A stretch of 64,000 nt of DNA from Pseudoips prasinana (Eukaryota; Arthropoda; Insecta; Lepidoptera; Nolidae): the NCBI GenBank assembly GCA_951640165.1, contig OX621263.1, positions 9,988,001-10,052,000 on the forward strand, read 5' to 3'. Made by a program: the position numbers and the translations under genes. The notes under the pieces are model-generated. The model was not told the origin of the DNA. It ran no database searches and saw only the letters and a program-made list of their open reading frames with translations. Position 1 is the stretch's first letter; every line of letters begins with the position of its first letter. Below are positions 10,500 through 21,066 of this stretch, one piece after another.

Positions 10500-10697
10500 T
10501 CTACTATATAAAAATAAGTCGGGTTTTCCTTCCTGACGCTACAACTCCAGAACGCACGAACCGATTTCCACGGTTTTGCATTCGTTGGAAAGGTCTCGGG
10601 CTCCGTGAGGTTTATAGCAAAGAAAATTCAGGAAAATTTTCAACAGAAAAGCGGGAAAATCTTCTTTAACGCGAGTGAAACCGCGGGGCATAGCTAG
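10500..10697 (+). mobile_element. Non-autonomous Helitron (family G), copy G2
   Basis: 198 bp, from TCTACTATATAAAAATAAGT to CTAG, followed by T. It is about the same as G1 except for an extra AGGAAAATTTTCAACAGAAA-type block before the 3' hairpin. It starts at the base after the CTAG of G1, giving a head-to-tail pair. Confidence 0.8.
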
Positions 10698-10782
10698 TTA
10701 TTATTGTTTGACTTACGTTGTACTAGTTTACTTAGTGTGATGTGGTCCCGGCCGATTTCGGCCACGGCGACCGCTTCTTCTC

Positions 10783-13260
10783 CTACTGTAGCCGACGTTC
10801 GTGTGCTCGCATGTGACTTATGTAGCCAATTTTATGTGAAAAACTCCTCACACATTGCGGGCATGTGAGCACACCATTGTCATAATTATAATTGATCGCC
10901 GCAGGTGGTCTGGCTTTCAATTCATCCCGCTTGGTATCCAGCTCAGCGCGCCTTCCAGACTCGAAACAGTCGACTTTGGCCTGGACTAAAGTCCGCCATT
11001 CTGACCGTTTGGCTGCCCGCTGTTCCCATTGCGAGGGCTCTACGCTACAGTTCTTCATGTGGCGCTTAAGCACATCTTTATACCTGAGGAGTTGTCCGCC
11101 ATGCTTTCGCTTGCCCTCCTCAAGTTCCGAGTAGAAGATGCGCTTAGCCACTCGCTGCTCTGCCATGCGTGACACATGTCCGCACCACCGAAGCTGTCGC
11201 CGCATGACATAAGCCTCAATTCCATTAACATTGGCTCTTCGCAGCACTTCTGTGTTCCGTATATAATCAGACCATCGGATGTTCATGATCTTGCGTAGAC
11301 ATCTGAGGTGGAAGCGGTCGATCATTCGGATGTGCTGGCGGTAAATAGTCCACGTTTCGGCAGAGTATAGAATGTTAGGCAGCACGACTGCCATGTAGAC
11401 CGAGATCTTGGTCGCCAGTTTTAGGTCATGTGAGCGAAAGACCTTGGTATCCAGTTTACCGAATGCTGCAGCTGCAGCATTGATTCTGCTGTTTATCTCA
11501 GCATCAAGGTCGCACTTGGATGTTACTGTGCTCCCCAGGTAGCGAAACTTATCGACCTGCCTTAGCTCGTCCTCCCCGAGTTTTATGTTCAGCGCCTCAT
11601 GACCGTGAGTATCTAGTAACATCACTTCCGTCTTCTTGACGCTGACTTTTAGACCAAATTTTCGGCAAGACTCGTGGAAATCGGACATAAGGTTCTGCAG
11701 ACCTTCTGGGGATTCCGCTACGAAACATAAGTCATCGGCGTACATGATCTCGGTAACTACAGCGTGTGATACCTTTGTGCGGGCCCTGAGCCTCGCAAGG
11801 TTGAAAAGGTTGCCATCGGTGCGGAAACGAATTCGGACACCTTCTGAAGAAGTTTGTAAGACATCATTGACTACAACTGCAAAGTACAGCGCGAACAGTG
11901 TGGGCGCCAATACGCACCCTTGCTTCACCCCACAGGTAACGGGAAAGAAGTGAGACTGTTCGTCGTTGAGAGCGACACAACACTCCATGTTGTCGTGCAG
12001 GAGTCTAAGTAGTCTTACAAACTTCTCCGTGCATCCCAATCTTTCCAACACCATCCACAGTGCTACTCGAGGAACGCTGTCAAACGCCTTCTCCAGGTCT
12101 ACGAAACAGAGATATAATGAGCGACCCTGTTCTCTGCTTTTTTCTTGGAGTTGGCGCACTGAGAAGATGGCCTCACAGGTGCCTCGTTCAGGTCGAAATC
12201 CAAACTGTGTTTCAGGCAGGAGCTTTTCTGAAAGATTTATAAGGCGGTTTAAAAGTACTCTGGCAAAAACTTTTCCTGGGGCTGATAAAAGCGAAATACC
12301 GCGGTAGCAGTCACAGTCAGAACGATCTCCCTTGCTCTTATATAAAGCCCTAATGCGAGAAACTTTTATAGTTGAAGGGACCTGTTCTTTCTCCCACATA
12401 AGAACAAAGACTTTCCATATAGCCGAATGCAATTCCTCACCACCATATTTAAGTAGCTCTCCTGGTATAAAATCAATGCCAACCGCGCGGTTATTTTGTT
12501 GTTGTTTTAAAGCAAGAACAACCTCGTCAAGTGACAGGGGCTCATCCAGCTCGATGGCTGTAGGAAGTTGAGTAAGAGAACAAACGTGTTCCCAGTCAGT
12601 AGAACGGGCCACGTTCAGCAGAGTGTTGAAGTGTTCTGCCCATCGCTCAAGTACTTCCTCCTTGCTTTTTAGAAGGCCTTCACCATTTGCAGGTTTTAGA
12701 GGCACTTTTGCAACAGAGGTCGTACCTGTCAACTTTCTCACCTCGCAATAAAACTCCCCGAGCTGGTTTGTGTCAGCGAGCCACTGCATGTGACATGCTT
12801 TCTCTTGCCACCACTTATCTTTTATCTCCCTCGTTTTTCGACGCAGCTCCAGGTCACTTCGCCGTATCTCCGCAACACCTGCGCTGTTGTGCGTACCACT
12901 GTATTGCCTAAGGAGTTTGCGGTGTGTGTCGATTGCACTAGCCAGGACTCCATCATTCTCATCAAACCAATCCTCGTTGTGACGGATTTTTGGACCCAAG
13001 GTAATTTTGGCGGTGTCTAAGATATGAGAAGATAGGGTCAGCCATGCGCTTTCCACATCACCACCCCCAATGCTCGTAGACAATACAGCGGTATTTAGAG
13101 CTTCGGCATAGCTCTCTCTCGTCTTACGATCGTTCAGCCTTACCACGTTCAGACACGCAGGCTTGGATCTACCGGATCTGTAAGGACGTCGGAGGCGGAG
13201 GCGCAGCTTAGTGACAAACAAGCTGGTGGTCAGTCCAGCAGTGAGCACCACGCATGACAC
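10783..13260 (-). CDS. LINE ORF2, reverse transcriptase part with C-terminal C2H2 zinc finger
   Basis: 826 codons, open to a TAG at 10785-10783. The first codon in frame is not an ATG, because this is the continuation of the endonuclease frame after a frameshift. RT motifs in order: [37 protein letters not shown] (motif 1), [15 protein letters not shown] (2a), [17 protein letters not shown] (A, catalytic Asp), [17 protein letters not shown] (B), [10 protein letters not shown] (C; YADD at 11742-11731) and FRYLGSTV (thumb). A connection domain with [20 protein letters not shown] and [10 protein letters not shown] follows. The last residues form a classic C2H2 finger, CPQC...H-x3-H. All catalytic residues look intact, so apart from the frameshift the enzyme appears young. 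Confidence 0.9.
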   Translation of the reverse strand: MSCVVLTAGLTTSLFVTKLRLRLRRPYRSGRSKPACLNVVRLNDRKTRESYAEALNTAVLSTSIGGGDVESAWLTLSSHILDTAKITLGPKIRHNEDWFDENDGVLASAIDTHRKLLRQYSGTHNSAGVAEIRRSDLELRRKTREIKDKWWQEKACHMQWLADTNQLGEFYCEVRKLTGTTSVAKVPLKPANGEGLLKSKEEVLERWAEHFNTLLNVARSTDWEHVCSLTQLPTAIELDEPLSLDEVVLALKQQQNNRAVGIDFIPGELLKYGGEELHSAIWKVFVLMWEKEQVPSTIKVSRIRALYKSKGDRSDCDCYRGISLLSAPGKVFARVLLNRLINLSEKLLPETQFGFRPERGTCEAIFSVRQLQEKSREQGRSLYLCFVDLEKAFDSVPRVALWMVLERLGCTEKFVRLLRLLHDNMECCVALNDEQSHFFPVTCGVKQGCVLAPTLFALYFAVVVNDVLQTSSEGVRIRFRTDGNLFNLARLRARTKVSHAVVTEIMYADDLCFVAESPEGLQNLMSDFHESCRKFGLKVSVKKTEVMLLDTHGHEALNIKLGEDELRQVDKFRYLGSTVTSKCDLDAEINSRINAAAAAFGKLDTKVFRSHDLKLATKISVYMAVVLPNILYSAETWTIYRQHIRMIDRFHLRCLRKIMNIRWSDYIRNTEVLRRANVNGIEAYVMRRQLRWCGHVSRMAEQRVAKRIFYSELEEGKRKHGGQLLRYKDVLKRHMKNCSVEPSQWEQRAAKRSEWRTLVQAKVDCFESGRRAELDTKRDELKARPPAAINYNYDNGVLTCPQCVRSFSHKIGYISHMRAHERRLQ

Positions 13261-13978
13261 GGGTGATAAGGACCTGGGAAATATCTTTTTGCCGCACTAT
13301 TGCGTAGTCTATCAGATGCCAATGCTTGGACCTTGGATGCACCATCCACGTGGTTTTGTACTTGGCGGGAAGTCTGAACATGGTGTTCATGACCGCTAGT
13401 TGGTACTGTGCACATAAACTGAGCAGCAGTTGACCATTTTGGTTCATGCTGCCAACACCGTGTCTACCCAAGACTTTAGGCCACGCTTCGTGATCTTGAC
13501 CTACTCTGGCGTTAAAGTCTCCAAGCAAAAGTATCTGTTCAGATGGACGTACTCTCTCAATGCAGCATGTCAATTCTTCGTAGAATTTTTCCTTGATGTC
13601 ATCAGATTTGTCAAGCGTAGGGGCGTAGACACTGATGACATTAAGAAAATTGTTATCGTCCAGGTGAAGGCGCAATGCGGACACGCGGTCCGAGATGTGC
13701 ACCGGACACTCTTGTAATTGCCTTACAAGTTGATTCTTGATCGCGAATCCAACGCCCGACCGTCTTGGTTCTGAGGCAGCAAGACCTTTCCAAAAGAAAG
13801 TGTATCCCCCGCCGTGTTCCACCAATTCTCTCTCCTCCGCAAGATGTGTTTCACTGAGGGAAGCCACATCGACATTATAGCGAAGGAGTTCTCGAGAAAC
13901 AATGGCGGTTTTCCGTTCGGGACAGGCGCTGTCTTCACGATCGAGAAGGGTTCGCACGTTCCACGCACCGAAGGTCAT
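13208..13978 (-). CDS. LINE ORF2, endonuclease part
   Basis: ATG at 13978-13976. Apurinic/apyrimidinic-like endonuclease fold: WNVRTLLD (N-terminal Asn), LSETHLAEE (catalytic Glu), [18 protein letters not shown] (Asp and Asn) and WTDHQLV (Asp-His). All expected catalytic positions are present. The frame then stops at 13208 because one base is gained in a T run (minus strand) near 13217; the neighbouring frame continues straight into the RT. It nicks target DNA for target-primed reverse transcription. Confidence 0.9.
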   Translation of the reverse strand: MTFGAWNVRTLLDREDSACPERKTAIVSRELLRYNVDVASLSETHLAEERELVEHGGGYTFFWKGLAASEPRRSGVGFAIKNQLVRQLQECPVHISDRVSALRLHLDDNNFLNVISVYAPTLDKSDDIKEKFYEELTCCIERVRPSEQILLLGDFNARVGQDHEAWPKVLGRHGVGSMNQNGQLLLSLCAQYQLAVMNTMFRLPAKYKTTWMVHPRSKHWHLIDYAIVRQKDISQVLITRVMRGAHCWTDHQLVCH

Positions 13979-14530
13979 GTCAGATGTTCTATTTGTTTTT
14001 GTTGTTTATAAATAATATACAGTGCTTATAACTATTATTGACATTTTATAACCAAGATATATGCTTAGTCGTAATCATAAAGTGTTATCCAGTGGTTCCT
14101 AAGGAGATAAGACTATTTATTTACGAAAATCTTAAATAACTGTGAACGAAGTGTAGAAACCTACCCGTTACTGTGATATATTAACCATTACTCTTAAAAA
14201 ATACTTCACAGCGGTGCTCCATGGAACCTATAGAAAACAACAGTGCACAGTGATAATATACTATGAGTGTTTTGTGATAAACTAAGACAATAATACGGTT
14301 AGGTACATAAATAATATCAAATTCTGCCTAAATAAGTATTGGTTATTAGCGCCATCTATGATTTCCGGGTCGTACTAACGTGACCACTTTTTTGTTTAAT
14401 AGAACATTGACGGCTTATCATCGTTGATCATTCCCACAGTGTTTTGCAGTAGCTAAAACGTTTTACCTTCGAACGACCCTAGGTGGCGCTGGTAGTTACA
14501 TTGTAAAAATAAATAAAGACTATATTTATT

Positions 14531-15409
14531 ATGCCTAGGGTTAACTGCTTTAGCTGCGAGAAGCTTACTACCGCAGCGGATAGCATATGCCAAAGTTGCA
14601 AGTCTGCTACAAAAGCCTTACCAACCCAGACGGATAAATCTCGGGAAGCTACGACATCCCAATTGGACACTGATATAGCTGCCGAAATAAAAAAATTTAG
14701 ACAAGAGGTAAGAGCTATGAGGGAGGAGATACAAAAACTGCGCACTGAACTTGCAGAGAAAAAAGTTTTTGAACGTGTTGACCAGCTGGAATTTAAAGTT
14801 GCCAACCTCGAAAAGCAGGCCAATGAGAAAACTTCCTTGCCTTCCGACTTAGATGCTACTATAACCGAATTGAAGGTGCAACTAAATGATCGTGACCAAG
14901 AAATGTTGCTGAATGACGTAGTGATAACAGGAGTACCGGAAACAAGAGATGAAAACCCGTTACATTTATTAAAAGTCGTCTCGTTAAAGCTCGGCCTGAC
15001 TCTGGACGACAGGGATATCGTCCATGTGGAGAGAGTTGGCGCCGTGCGTCGCAACCGCTTTGAGAATGACAACAATGTGGAACCACAGCGCTCACGCAAC
15101 ATCAGCGTACGTCTGAGTCGGCGTGCTACCCGTAATCAACTAATAAAAGCGGCCCGAGTAAGGAGGGGCCTAACGACGACTGATCTTGATTTGAACGGTC
15201 AATCTCAAAAAGTCTTTATCAACGAACACCTTACTCGCAGCAACGCAAAGCTATTTTTTAAAACCCGAGAGGTTGGAAAACAAAAACAATATAAATACGT
15301 TTGGACTAAAGACGGCTATATATTCATAAGGAAGGAGGACGGGGCCCCCGTGCAACGCATCCGCTCCGAGACAGACTTAAAACGATTTTTTGGGGACGTA
15401 CCGATTTAG
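14531..15409 (+). CDS. LINE ORF1: zinc-binding N-terminus, coiled coil, FP/RRM-like C-terminus
   Basis: 292 residues from an ATG at 14531 to a TAG at 15407-15409; no disruption. The N-terminus has paired cysteines (CFSC and CQSC). Residues ~45-110 are rich in charged heptads (KKFRQEVRAMREEIQKLRTEL, EFKVANLEKQ) and should form a coiled coil for trimer or oligomer assembly. The second half (VVITGVPET, LTLDDRDIVHVERVG, ISVRLSRRATRNQLIKAAR, KVFINEHLTRSNAKLFFKTR, YKYVWTKDGYIFIRKEDG) resembles the domain shared by L1-type ORF1 proteins and baculovirus FP proteins. Family role: binding LINE RNA as a chaperone. Confidence 0.85.
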   Translation: MPRVNCFSCEKLTTAADSICQSCKSATKALPTQTDKSREATTSQLDTDIAAEIKKFRQEVRAMREEIQKLRTELAEKKVFERVDQLEFKVANLEKQANEKTSLPSDLDATITELKVQLNDRDQEMLLNDVVITGVPETRDENPLHLLKVVSLKLGLTLDDRDIVHVERVGAVRRNRFENDNNVEPQRSRNISVRLSRRATRNQLIKAARVRRGLTTTDLDLNGQSQKVFINEHLTRSNAKLFFKTREVGKQKQYKYVWTKDGYIFIRKEDGAPVQRIRSETDLKRFFGDVPI

Positions 15410-15851
15410 TTTATTTTTTAAAGTTTAATTCAAAAATACAAATTTTCTGCAAATGGCCAGGCAAGTTTGTTATTTATTGTAATATATCTGTTCACTTTAT
15501 CACTGTAATGTTATATTGTAAGGGTGTTGTTTTTTCATATTTTTTACCAAGTTCAATTAATGTCGAAACTTCATTCTTCAATTATTTTTATGTCTCAATT
15601 TCGTACCTGTTTGTCCTCTCTGGGGATGGTCGTTGGTTTGGTATTATGGGTTCTCGGTTATACTTGAGTTATTGTAAGTATTGCTCATTTCACATGTTAA
15701 TAGCTCGCTCTCACTGGCATATTATTTTAGTATCACGTAAAACAGTAGATACAGAATACTGTAACCGACTCAATTTGAATTCTAATATTACATTTTGTAA
15801 TTATATATATTATAGTTTATCCTGTTACTGTTATTTAAATATATATTATAC

Positions 15852-17531
15852 ATGTTATTTAGCAATATTATTAATTTCATGACAAATAAAAATTTTCAAA
15901 TTGGTTTCCTTAACGCTGGGTCCCTGGGTACTAATCACGATGATTTTATTGTTGTTATGGAACGATACAGTGTAGATATAATGGCTATAAATGAAACTTG
16001 GCTGAGAATGGGTGAGGAAGGGCGGGCTCCTTCCGTTCCAGGTTATCGCCTAAGACACACACCTCGTCCGATGTGTTGTGGGAAAAGAAGAGGCGGTGGG
16101 GTCGGTTTCTATGTTAAACAAGGTACAAAAGTCCGTTCTTATTCACACCCAGTGGACCCTCAGCATGATACTGTCGAGCAGATGTGGCTAGTCTTAAATG
16201 TTGGTAGAACTAAATTCGCTATCGGTACAGCCTACAGACCGCCTTGGCAAGATATCGATAAGTTTTTTGACGCCTTAACCTGTTCTATTAACTCACTATC
16301 TTTTTGTGAACATATAATCTTAGTTGGTGATTTCAATATTAACTACCTAAATGAGTCAGACCACAAAACCATTAAATTAAAGGTATTTCTAACATGTTTA
16401 AATTTAAAACAAACTGTAACTACTCCAACGCATTTTACAGAACATAACCAAACTCTGATTGACTTGATATGTTCTGATACAAAGGTATATGATGTCAGTG
16501 TCAATCCTATTAGCACGCTTGGAAGACACGCATTTATCACTGCCACTTTACGTTTAAAAAAAGACAAAGTCTCGAAACAAATATCTATTAACAGGAATCT
16601 CCGAAATATACCATTGGACCAATTCAACAATGACTTGAAGCGCATAAATTGGAACCTACTTATTACAACCCAAAACGTAAACGATATGGTAACGTACCTC
16701 CATGTAAATCTCTTAATTTTATTTGAGAAATATGCTCCTTTAAAGTGTCGTACCATAAAAGAAAGATCATATCCCTGGATAACCAGTAATATTAAACTTA
16801 TGATGTACCTTCGGGATCAGGCTCACACACAATATTTGAAAACAAAAGCGGAAGTCAAAAAAAAATACTACGGAGAACTTAAGCAACTAGTTATTAAATC
16901 TTTATACTTGGAAAAAACTGCCTTTTTTGAACATCATATTAACAAGAACATTAATACCCCTAGAATTCTTTGGAAAAATCTCAAATCTTCACTATTACCC
17001 CCTAAACATACCAGTGAACTACCTTCACATCTCAATGACCCAAATCAAATTCATGCTCATTTTTTAAACGTCCCCGGGAATTCAGAAATACCAATATCAC
17101 TTTTAACCTTTTATGAATTTAATAAATTTTGTAATAACAGTTTCTCTCTTAAAATGATTGATCAGTTTTATATTTCTAGGGTACTCAACAACCTTAAATC
17201 GAACGCCGAGGGTTGCGATCATATCACACGAGAAATGTTTCTTTTAAGTTTACCTCAAACACTGGATCTCATCACGTCCATTATTAACACGTCCATTTCA
17301 ACATCAACCTTCCCAGATATCTGGAAAAAAGCCATCGTAAGACCTATACCGAAAAAGCCCAACCCAATCAACATAACAGATCTAAGATCTATAAGTATAT
17401 TGCCTTTCCTTTCTAAAATACTGGAAAAGGTGGTTAATATTCAATTAACTGATCACGTAAGAACCACCAATATATTACCTGAAGCACAATCTGGCTTTAG
17501 AAATGGTTTTAGTACAGCAACAGCAATTTAA
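15852..17531 (+). pseudogene. LINE ORF2, endonuclease plus truncated RT
   Basis: 559 codons. Met at 15852; a second Met at 15879 is equally possible. Endonuclease domain ~residues 10-235: GFLNAGSLG, MAINETWLRMG (Glu), IGTAYRPPW, ILVGDFNINYL (Asp/Asn), LIDLICSD. The last motif reads GRHAF where most relatives have an Asp before the His; whether this abolishes activity is not clear. After a basic linker the RT begins (GCDHITREMFLL, KKAIVRPIPKKPNP, LRSISILPFLSKILEKVV, AQSGFRNGFSTATAI) and stops at TAA 17529-17531, before the catalytic aspartates. It therefore cannot reverse transcribe. Confidence 0.85.
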
Positions 17532-17606
17532 TTGGTTGCCATAGAATAGGCTCCGTCTAGTTTTGGGAACAGACCGTGTATGCAACGGTGTATTAGTTGT
17601 CCCAAT
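17525..17606 (+). mobile_element. Shared SINE/LINE 3' module, no tRNA head
   Basis: TTGGTTGCCATAGAATAGGC, TCTAGTTTTGGGAACAG and TAGTTGTCCCAAT match the 3' half of SINE D (and A, B). No tRNA-like head precedes it; it joins RT coding sequence directly. It may be the LINE's own 3' UTR or a truncated SINE. Confidence 0.6.
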
Positions 17607-17985
17607 GATGTCCTCCCGACCGAATTTCGGCCACGGCGGCCAGTCTTAATGGAGACTAGCCAATTGCGCAGGACATATTATAGTGCACAAGTGTGTGCGC
17701 AAACACAGGGGCACTTTCTATTCCATCACTCTCATGATCCGATGGGACGCCTAGCGACACGACCGGAAAGAGTTCAGGTACAGGATCGACGGCTTTACGT
17801 GCTCTCCGAGGCACGGGGGTGTAATACCGCCAACTTCCAGACTTCGGGCTGATACTGAGAAATTTCTTTTTACGGAAAAATCCCAAAATCACTTTTTGTC
17901 CCGACCCGGGATTTGAACCCAGGACCTCATTATCTGCGGTTGAACACGCTACCGCTAGACCAACGAGGCAGTCAAATTATATATA
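17607..17985 (-). mobile_element. SINE family C, copy C1
   Basis: Minus strand: head GACTGCCTCGTTGGTCTAGC with B box GGTTCAAATCC, a ~250-bp body and the 3' end GCCGCCGTGGCCGAAATTCGG. It is flanked by TTGTCCCAAT at 17597-17606 and 17986-17995, a 10-bp target-site duplication, so it is inserted in SINE D-type sequence. Confidence 0.8.
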
Positions 17986-17995
17986 TTGTCCCAAT

Positions 17996-18236
17996 ATATT
18001 TAATTTGACTGGCTTGTTAGTATAGTGGTTAGTGACCCTGATTGCTGCTAATTCTGAGGTTGTGAGTTTGATTCCCACTAGGGACATTTGTGTGATGAAC
18101 ACGATTATTTGTTCTGTAATTTATCTATTAATAGGTATGTTTATCAGTTGTCTGGTTGCCATAGTACAGGCTCTGATTAGTTTGGGATAAGATGGCAGTG
18201 TGGTAGTTGTCCCAAGATATTTATAAATATTATTAT
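17996..18236 (+). mobile_element. SINE family D, copy D2 (full length)
   Basis: tRNA-like head with A box (TTAGTATAGTGGTTAGTGA) and B box (GTGAGTTTGATTCCC), then GGGACATTTGTGTGATGAAC, TATGTTTATCAGTTGTCTGG and the shared 3' module ending GTCCCAAGATATTTATAAAT. Confidence 0.75.
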
Positions 18237-18362
18237 TTGACTGACCAGTTGGACTTGTGTTTAGTGACCCTGATTGCTAAGTCTGAGGTTCGATTCTCAC
18301 CAGGGACATTTGTGTGTTGAACACGGTTATTTGTTCTGTGTTTGGGTAGGCTGTAATGTACC
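18237..18362 (+). mobile_element. SINE family D, copy D3 (3'-truncated)
   Basis: Head again (GTGTTTAGTGACCCTGATTG, GGTTCGATTCTCACCAGGG) directly after D2, ending in the body. It stops where a minus-strand SINE B begins. Confidence 0.65.
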
Positions 18363-18382
18363 TGTAATATATATAATAATAA

Positions 18383-18624
18383 TATCTAGGGACAATGTCA
18401 CACAGATCATCCTAGCCCCAAACTAAGCAAAGCTTGTACTATGGGTACGAGGCGACGATATACATACTTATATAGATAGATAAATACTTAAATACATAGA
18501 AAACTTCCATGACTCAGAAACAAATATTCGTGCTCATCACACAAATATTTGCACTTACCGGGATTTGAACCCAGGACCACCAGCTTCGTAGGCAGGAGCA
18601 CTACCAACTAGGCTACGGTGACGG
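18383..18624 (-). mobile_element. SINE family B, copy B1
   Basis: Minus strand: head with GGTAGTGCTCCTGCCTACGA and B box GGTTCAAATCCC, body TGATGAGCACGAATATTTGT, and the shared 3' module (CCATAGTACAAGCTTTGCTT, AGTTTGGGGCTAGG), with a TATTATTATT tail. Nearly identical copies are at 20571 and 22251. Confidence 0.8.
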
Positions 18625-18796
18625 TGACGTATAATAATAATATATAGGTACACATAAAGAAGTTCTTAATTGCTATCTGTGCGAGTCCGAATTGGTCCCA
18701 TTTCAGCACTAGCTGCGACATTACTGTTAAAGCGCTGGTTTCCTGATGGAACCAGGTAAAAATAACAATCGGACAATTTCTGTGTCATTATAATGT

Positions 18797-19147
18797 TGAC
18801 TGCCTCGTTGGTTTGCCCTATAATGAGATCCTGGATTCAAATCCCGGGTCGGTCATAACAGTAATTTTGGGATTTACTGTTAATAAAATTTCTCACTATC
18901 AGCTCGAAGTCTGGGATCTAGCGTAATTTCACCCTCGTGCTTCGGAGAGCACGTAAATCCGTCGGTCCTATACCTGACCTTTTTAGGTCATGTGGTTAGG
19001 CATCCAATGGGATCATGTGAGTGATGGAATAGAAAGTGCCCCTGTGATTGCGCACACGCTTGTGTGTTATAATATGCCCCGCCCAGATGGCTAGTCTATA
19101 TTGAGACTGGCGTCCATGGCTGACATTCGGCTGGGAGGATATTATTA
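18797..19147 (+). mobile_element. SINE family C, copy C2
   Basis: Full length on the plus strand: TGACTGCCTCGTTGGTTTGC head, GGATTCAAATCCCGGGTCGG B-box region, body CTCGTGCTTCGGAGAGCACG, and 3' end TGGCTGACATTCGGCTGGGA then GGATATTATTAG. Confidence 0.8.
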
Positions 19148-19261
19148 GACTATTGCTACTACTTATTTTTTTATTATTTTTACTTTTTGGTATCCTTGCG
19201 CAAAAAATAAAAATAATAAAAAAATACTCATACGTGTATCCACAAAACACCTCACGCACTC

Positions 19262-19316
19262 ACATACCACACACACACACTAATACACATACACACACGC
19301 ACACACACACACTTTT
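19262..19316. repeat. (CA)n microsatellite
   Basis: Interrupted CA run with ATACCAC and TAATACAT breaks. Confidence 0.9.
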
Positions 19317-19519
19317 GCTCAAACTTTTATATATGTTTTTTTTTTCTCAATTGTTAATATGGTCAATACCCCAATGGGGTGACCTGAAATACAGGCCTAT
19401 TAGAGCCTAGTTTGGGCATCAGTCTTCCACAATATTTTTGTTTAATGTTGTAAAATTTTCTATGTCTGTAACCATAACACTATGTACCATGTTATAGTAT
19501 TGTGGAGAGAAATAAATAA

Positions 19520-19549
19520 TATTGATTGATTGATTGATTGATTGATTGA
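19520..19549. repeat. (ATTG)n microsatellite
   Basis: About seven ATTG units directly adjoining the tail side of the 5S SINE copy E2. It may be the diverged tail of that SINE. Confidence 0.85.
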
Positions 19550-19806
19550 CTTGTCGTATGGGTAGTGGTTACCCTAGTGTCAGAGTTGTTCAAACCGCCC
19601 AGTAGGCCTCCGACATGGCTTAACGACTGTCTCCTAATGTCTACAACCGGGACCAACAGCTTAACGTGCCTTCCGAAGCACGGAGACGCTCAGAAATGAA
19701 ACCACTTTGGCGGTCACCCATCTATGAATTGACCGCGAGCCTCGTTGCTTAACCTCGCCGATCGCTTAAGACCGGTGAGAGCATCTAGCTATGAGCGCCT
19801 AATAGT
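19550..19806 (-). mobile_element. 5S rRNA-derived SINE (family E), copy E2
   Basis: The minus strand shows the 5S-like block (GGTTAAGCAACGAGGCTCGCGG, then TAGATGGGTGACCGCC) and a 3' end at ACTACCCATACGACAAG running into (CAAT)n. Confidence 0.75.
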
Positions 19807-19855
19807 TAGATGAACATTATTATAAAAAAAATATCATCATCATCATCAGGGTGAC

Positions 19856-20264
19856 TTTTTTTTCGGGACTAGTCATTCCCTCTTACCCACCACTGCAACT
19901 CCTGTAAGCCAGGATCAACAGTGGAACACAATGAAATGACACTGAGCGGTGAGGCTCAGACATGTCCCGAGGAATCGCTTAACTGTCTTGGATCCCGCAA
20001 CGAATTTAACCAGAAAAAAAGGAGGAGTTAGAAAATGAATAGTTCCACTACCCTCCAGAGCAAAGCGGTAGACAGAATTATGTAAAGAGGCTATAGCCTC
20101 ATAAAACGAGAGAATTGTAACTAGAGAAGCCAGCTGCAAAAGCACCGAGGATCAATTTAAGAATCCTAAATGAGCTGTTATATTTGATTCCAATAGTAGG
20201 TATGGCAAAAGCGCTTAAACGCACGGAAGTAGTTCCTTGTTGCTACAAGATCCGTATAATCATA
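19856..20264 (-). mobile_element. R1-clade LINE, 5'-truncated 3' end
   Basis: Reverse complement of R1-clade element positions about 50008-50413: last ORF2 codons (FRAFK.FCHTYYWNQI), the ATGAGGCTATAGCCTC palindrome, CGTTGCGGGATCCAAGACAG and a short poly(A). High identity to the full-length copy suggests recent activity of the family. Confidence 0.85.
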
Positions 20265-20315
20265 ATCATGGTGATAATGATAATACTTTTATAATAATGT
20301 CCCATATATTATAAG

Positions 20316-20562
20316 AGCCTGTTGGCGTGGTTGGTAAATACGCTGCCTTTCACGCCGCAGGTCGTAGGTTCGATTCCCACCCGGACAGATATTTGTGTGC
20401 ATGAACATGTCTGTTTGTCCTGAGTCTGGGTGTAATTATTTATATAAGTATGTATTTACAAAAAGAAAATAGTGTATGTAGTATATCAGTTATCTGGTTT
20501 CCATAGTACAAACTCTGCTTAGTTTGGGATCAGATGGCCGTGTGTGAATAATGTCCCGTGTA
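20316..20562 (+). mobile_element. SINE family A, copy A3 (full length)
   Basis: Head GCCTGTTGGCGTGGTTGGTA with CACGCCGCAGGTCGTAGG and B box GGTTCGATTCC; body GAACATGTCTGTTTGTCCTG; shared module CTGGTTTCCATAGTACAAAC and TTTGGGATCAGATGG. The tail runs into SINE B copy B2. Confidence 0.8.
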
Positions 20563-20570
20563 TAATAATA

Positions 20571-20809
20571 ATATCTAGGGACAATATCCCACAGATCATG
20601 CTAGCCCCAAGCTAAGCAAAGCTTGTACTATGGGTAGGTACCAGGCGACGATATACATACTTATATAGATAGATAAATACTTATATACATAGAAAACATC
20701 CATGATTCAGAAACAAATTCTCGTGCTCATCGCACCAATATTTGCACTTACCGGGATTCGAACCCAGGACCACTACCAGAGCACTACCAACTAGGCTACG
20801 GTGACCGTC
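20571..20809 (-). mobile_element. SINE family B, copy B2
   Basis: Same structure as B1; a ~20-bp gap in the anticodon-side of the head (between ACCACT and ACCAGAGC). Flanked by AATATTATTATT-type sequence. Confidence 0.8.
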
Positions 20810-21066
20810 AATATTATTATTATTATTATATTTCTGGACAATCCACAATTTTTTTAATGTATTCCCTAATGAACACGCGTATTTCCCACGCGAACATGTT
20901 CATAAAGTTCAGTAGCTCTCCGCGGCTATACCCCTACCATGCGTCATCATATTATTAATTGTTTAGTGAACACGTGGTCACACTAGCTTTGATCTCAATA
21001 ATGGTGCTTACACACTGAGATAGTTCCGTAAAATTTCTACGGTGACAGTGGGCGGCTTATTATTAA

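Larger units (their letters stand above)
10738..14000 (-). mobile_element. Near-complete LINE: endonuclease + RT + C2H2 finger
   Basis: The minus strand holds an apurinic-type endonuclease frame (13978 to 13208) and an RT frame (13260 to 10783), followed by a very short 3' UTR ending near 10738. There is no separate ORF1 that I can see upstream of 13978. The endonuclease resembles proteins annotated as craniofacial development protein 2-like, a common label for RTE-like LINE endonucleases. The 3' UTR (GCCGTGGCCGAAATCGGCC, ACCACATCAC) is shared with SINE family C. The 5' boundary is not resolved. Confidence 0.8.
14531..17606 (+). mobile_element. Two-ORF LINE (CR1/Jockey group), broken inside RT
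   Basis: ORF1 (14531-15409), a 442-bp inter-ORF gap and ORF2 (15852-17531) give a classic two-ORF LINE, but ORF2 stops just after RT motif 2a. The sequence then changes to the 3' module shared by SINEs A, B and D. LINEs usually lose their 5' end, so this copy with its 5' part kept and RT removed is unusual; an internal deletion is the simplest explanation. The 5' UTR probably lies in 14000-14530. Confidence 0.75.

Noticed and set aside
15508..15882. 124-codon ORF between the LINE ORFs
   Set aside because: Low-complexity Tyr/Cys/Leu-rich translation of AT-rich inter-ORF sequence, no motif, overlaps the start of ORF2.
17996..18624. Functional tRNA genes (A-box and B-box pairs)
   Set aside because: Every such pair is followed by a SINE body, occurs in several near-identical copies and does not close into a good cloverleaf. 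They are SINE heads.
18708..18756. Mini-exon between CCATTTCAG and CCAG|GTAAAA
   Set aside because: The splice motifs look good, but it is only ~48 bp, directly adjoins SINEs and has no partner; most likely repeat-derived.
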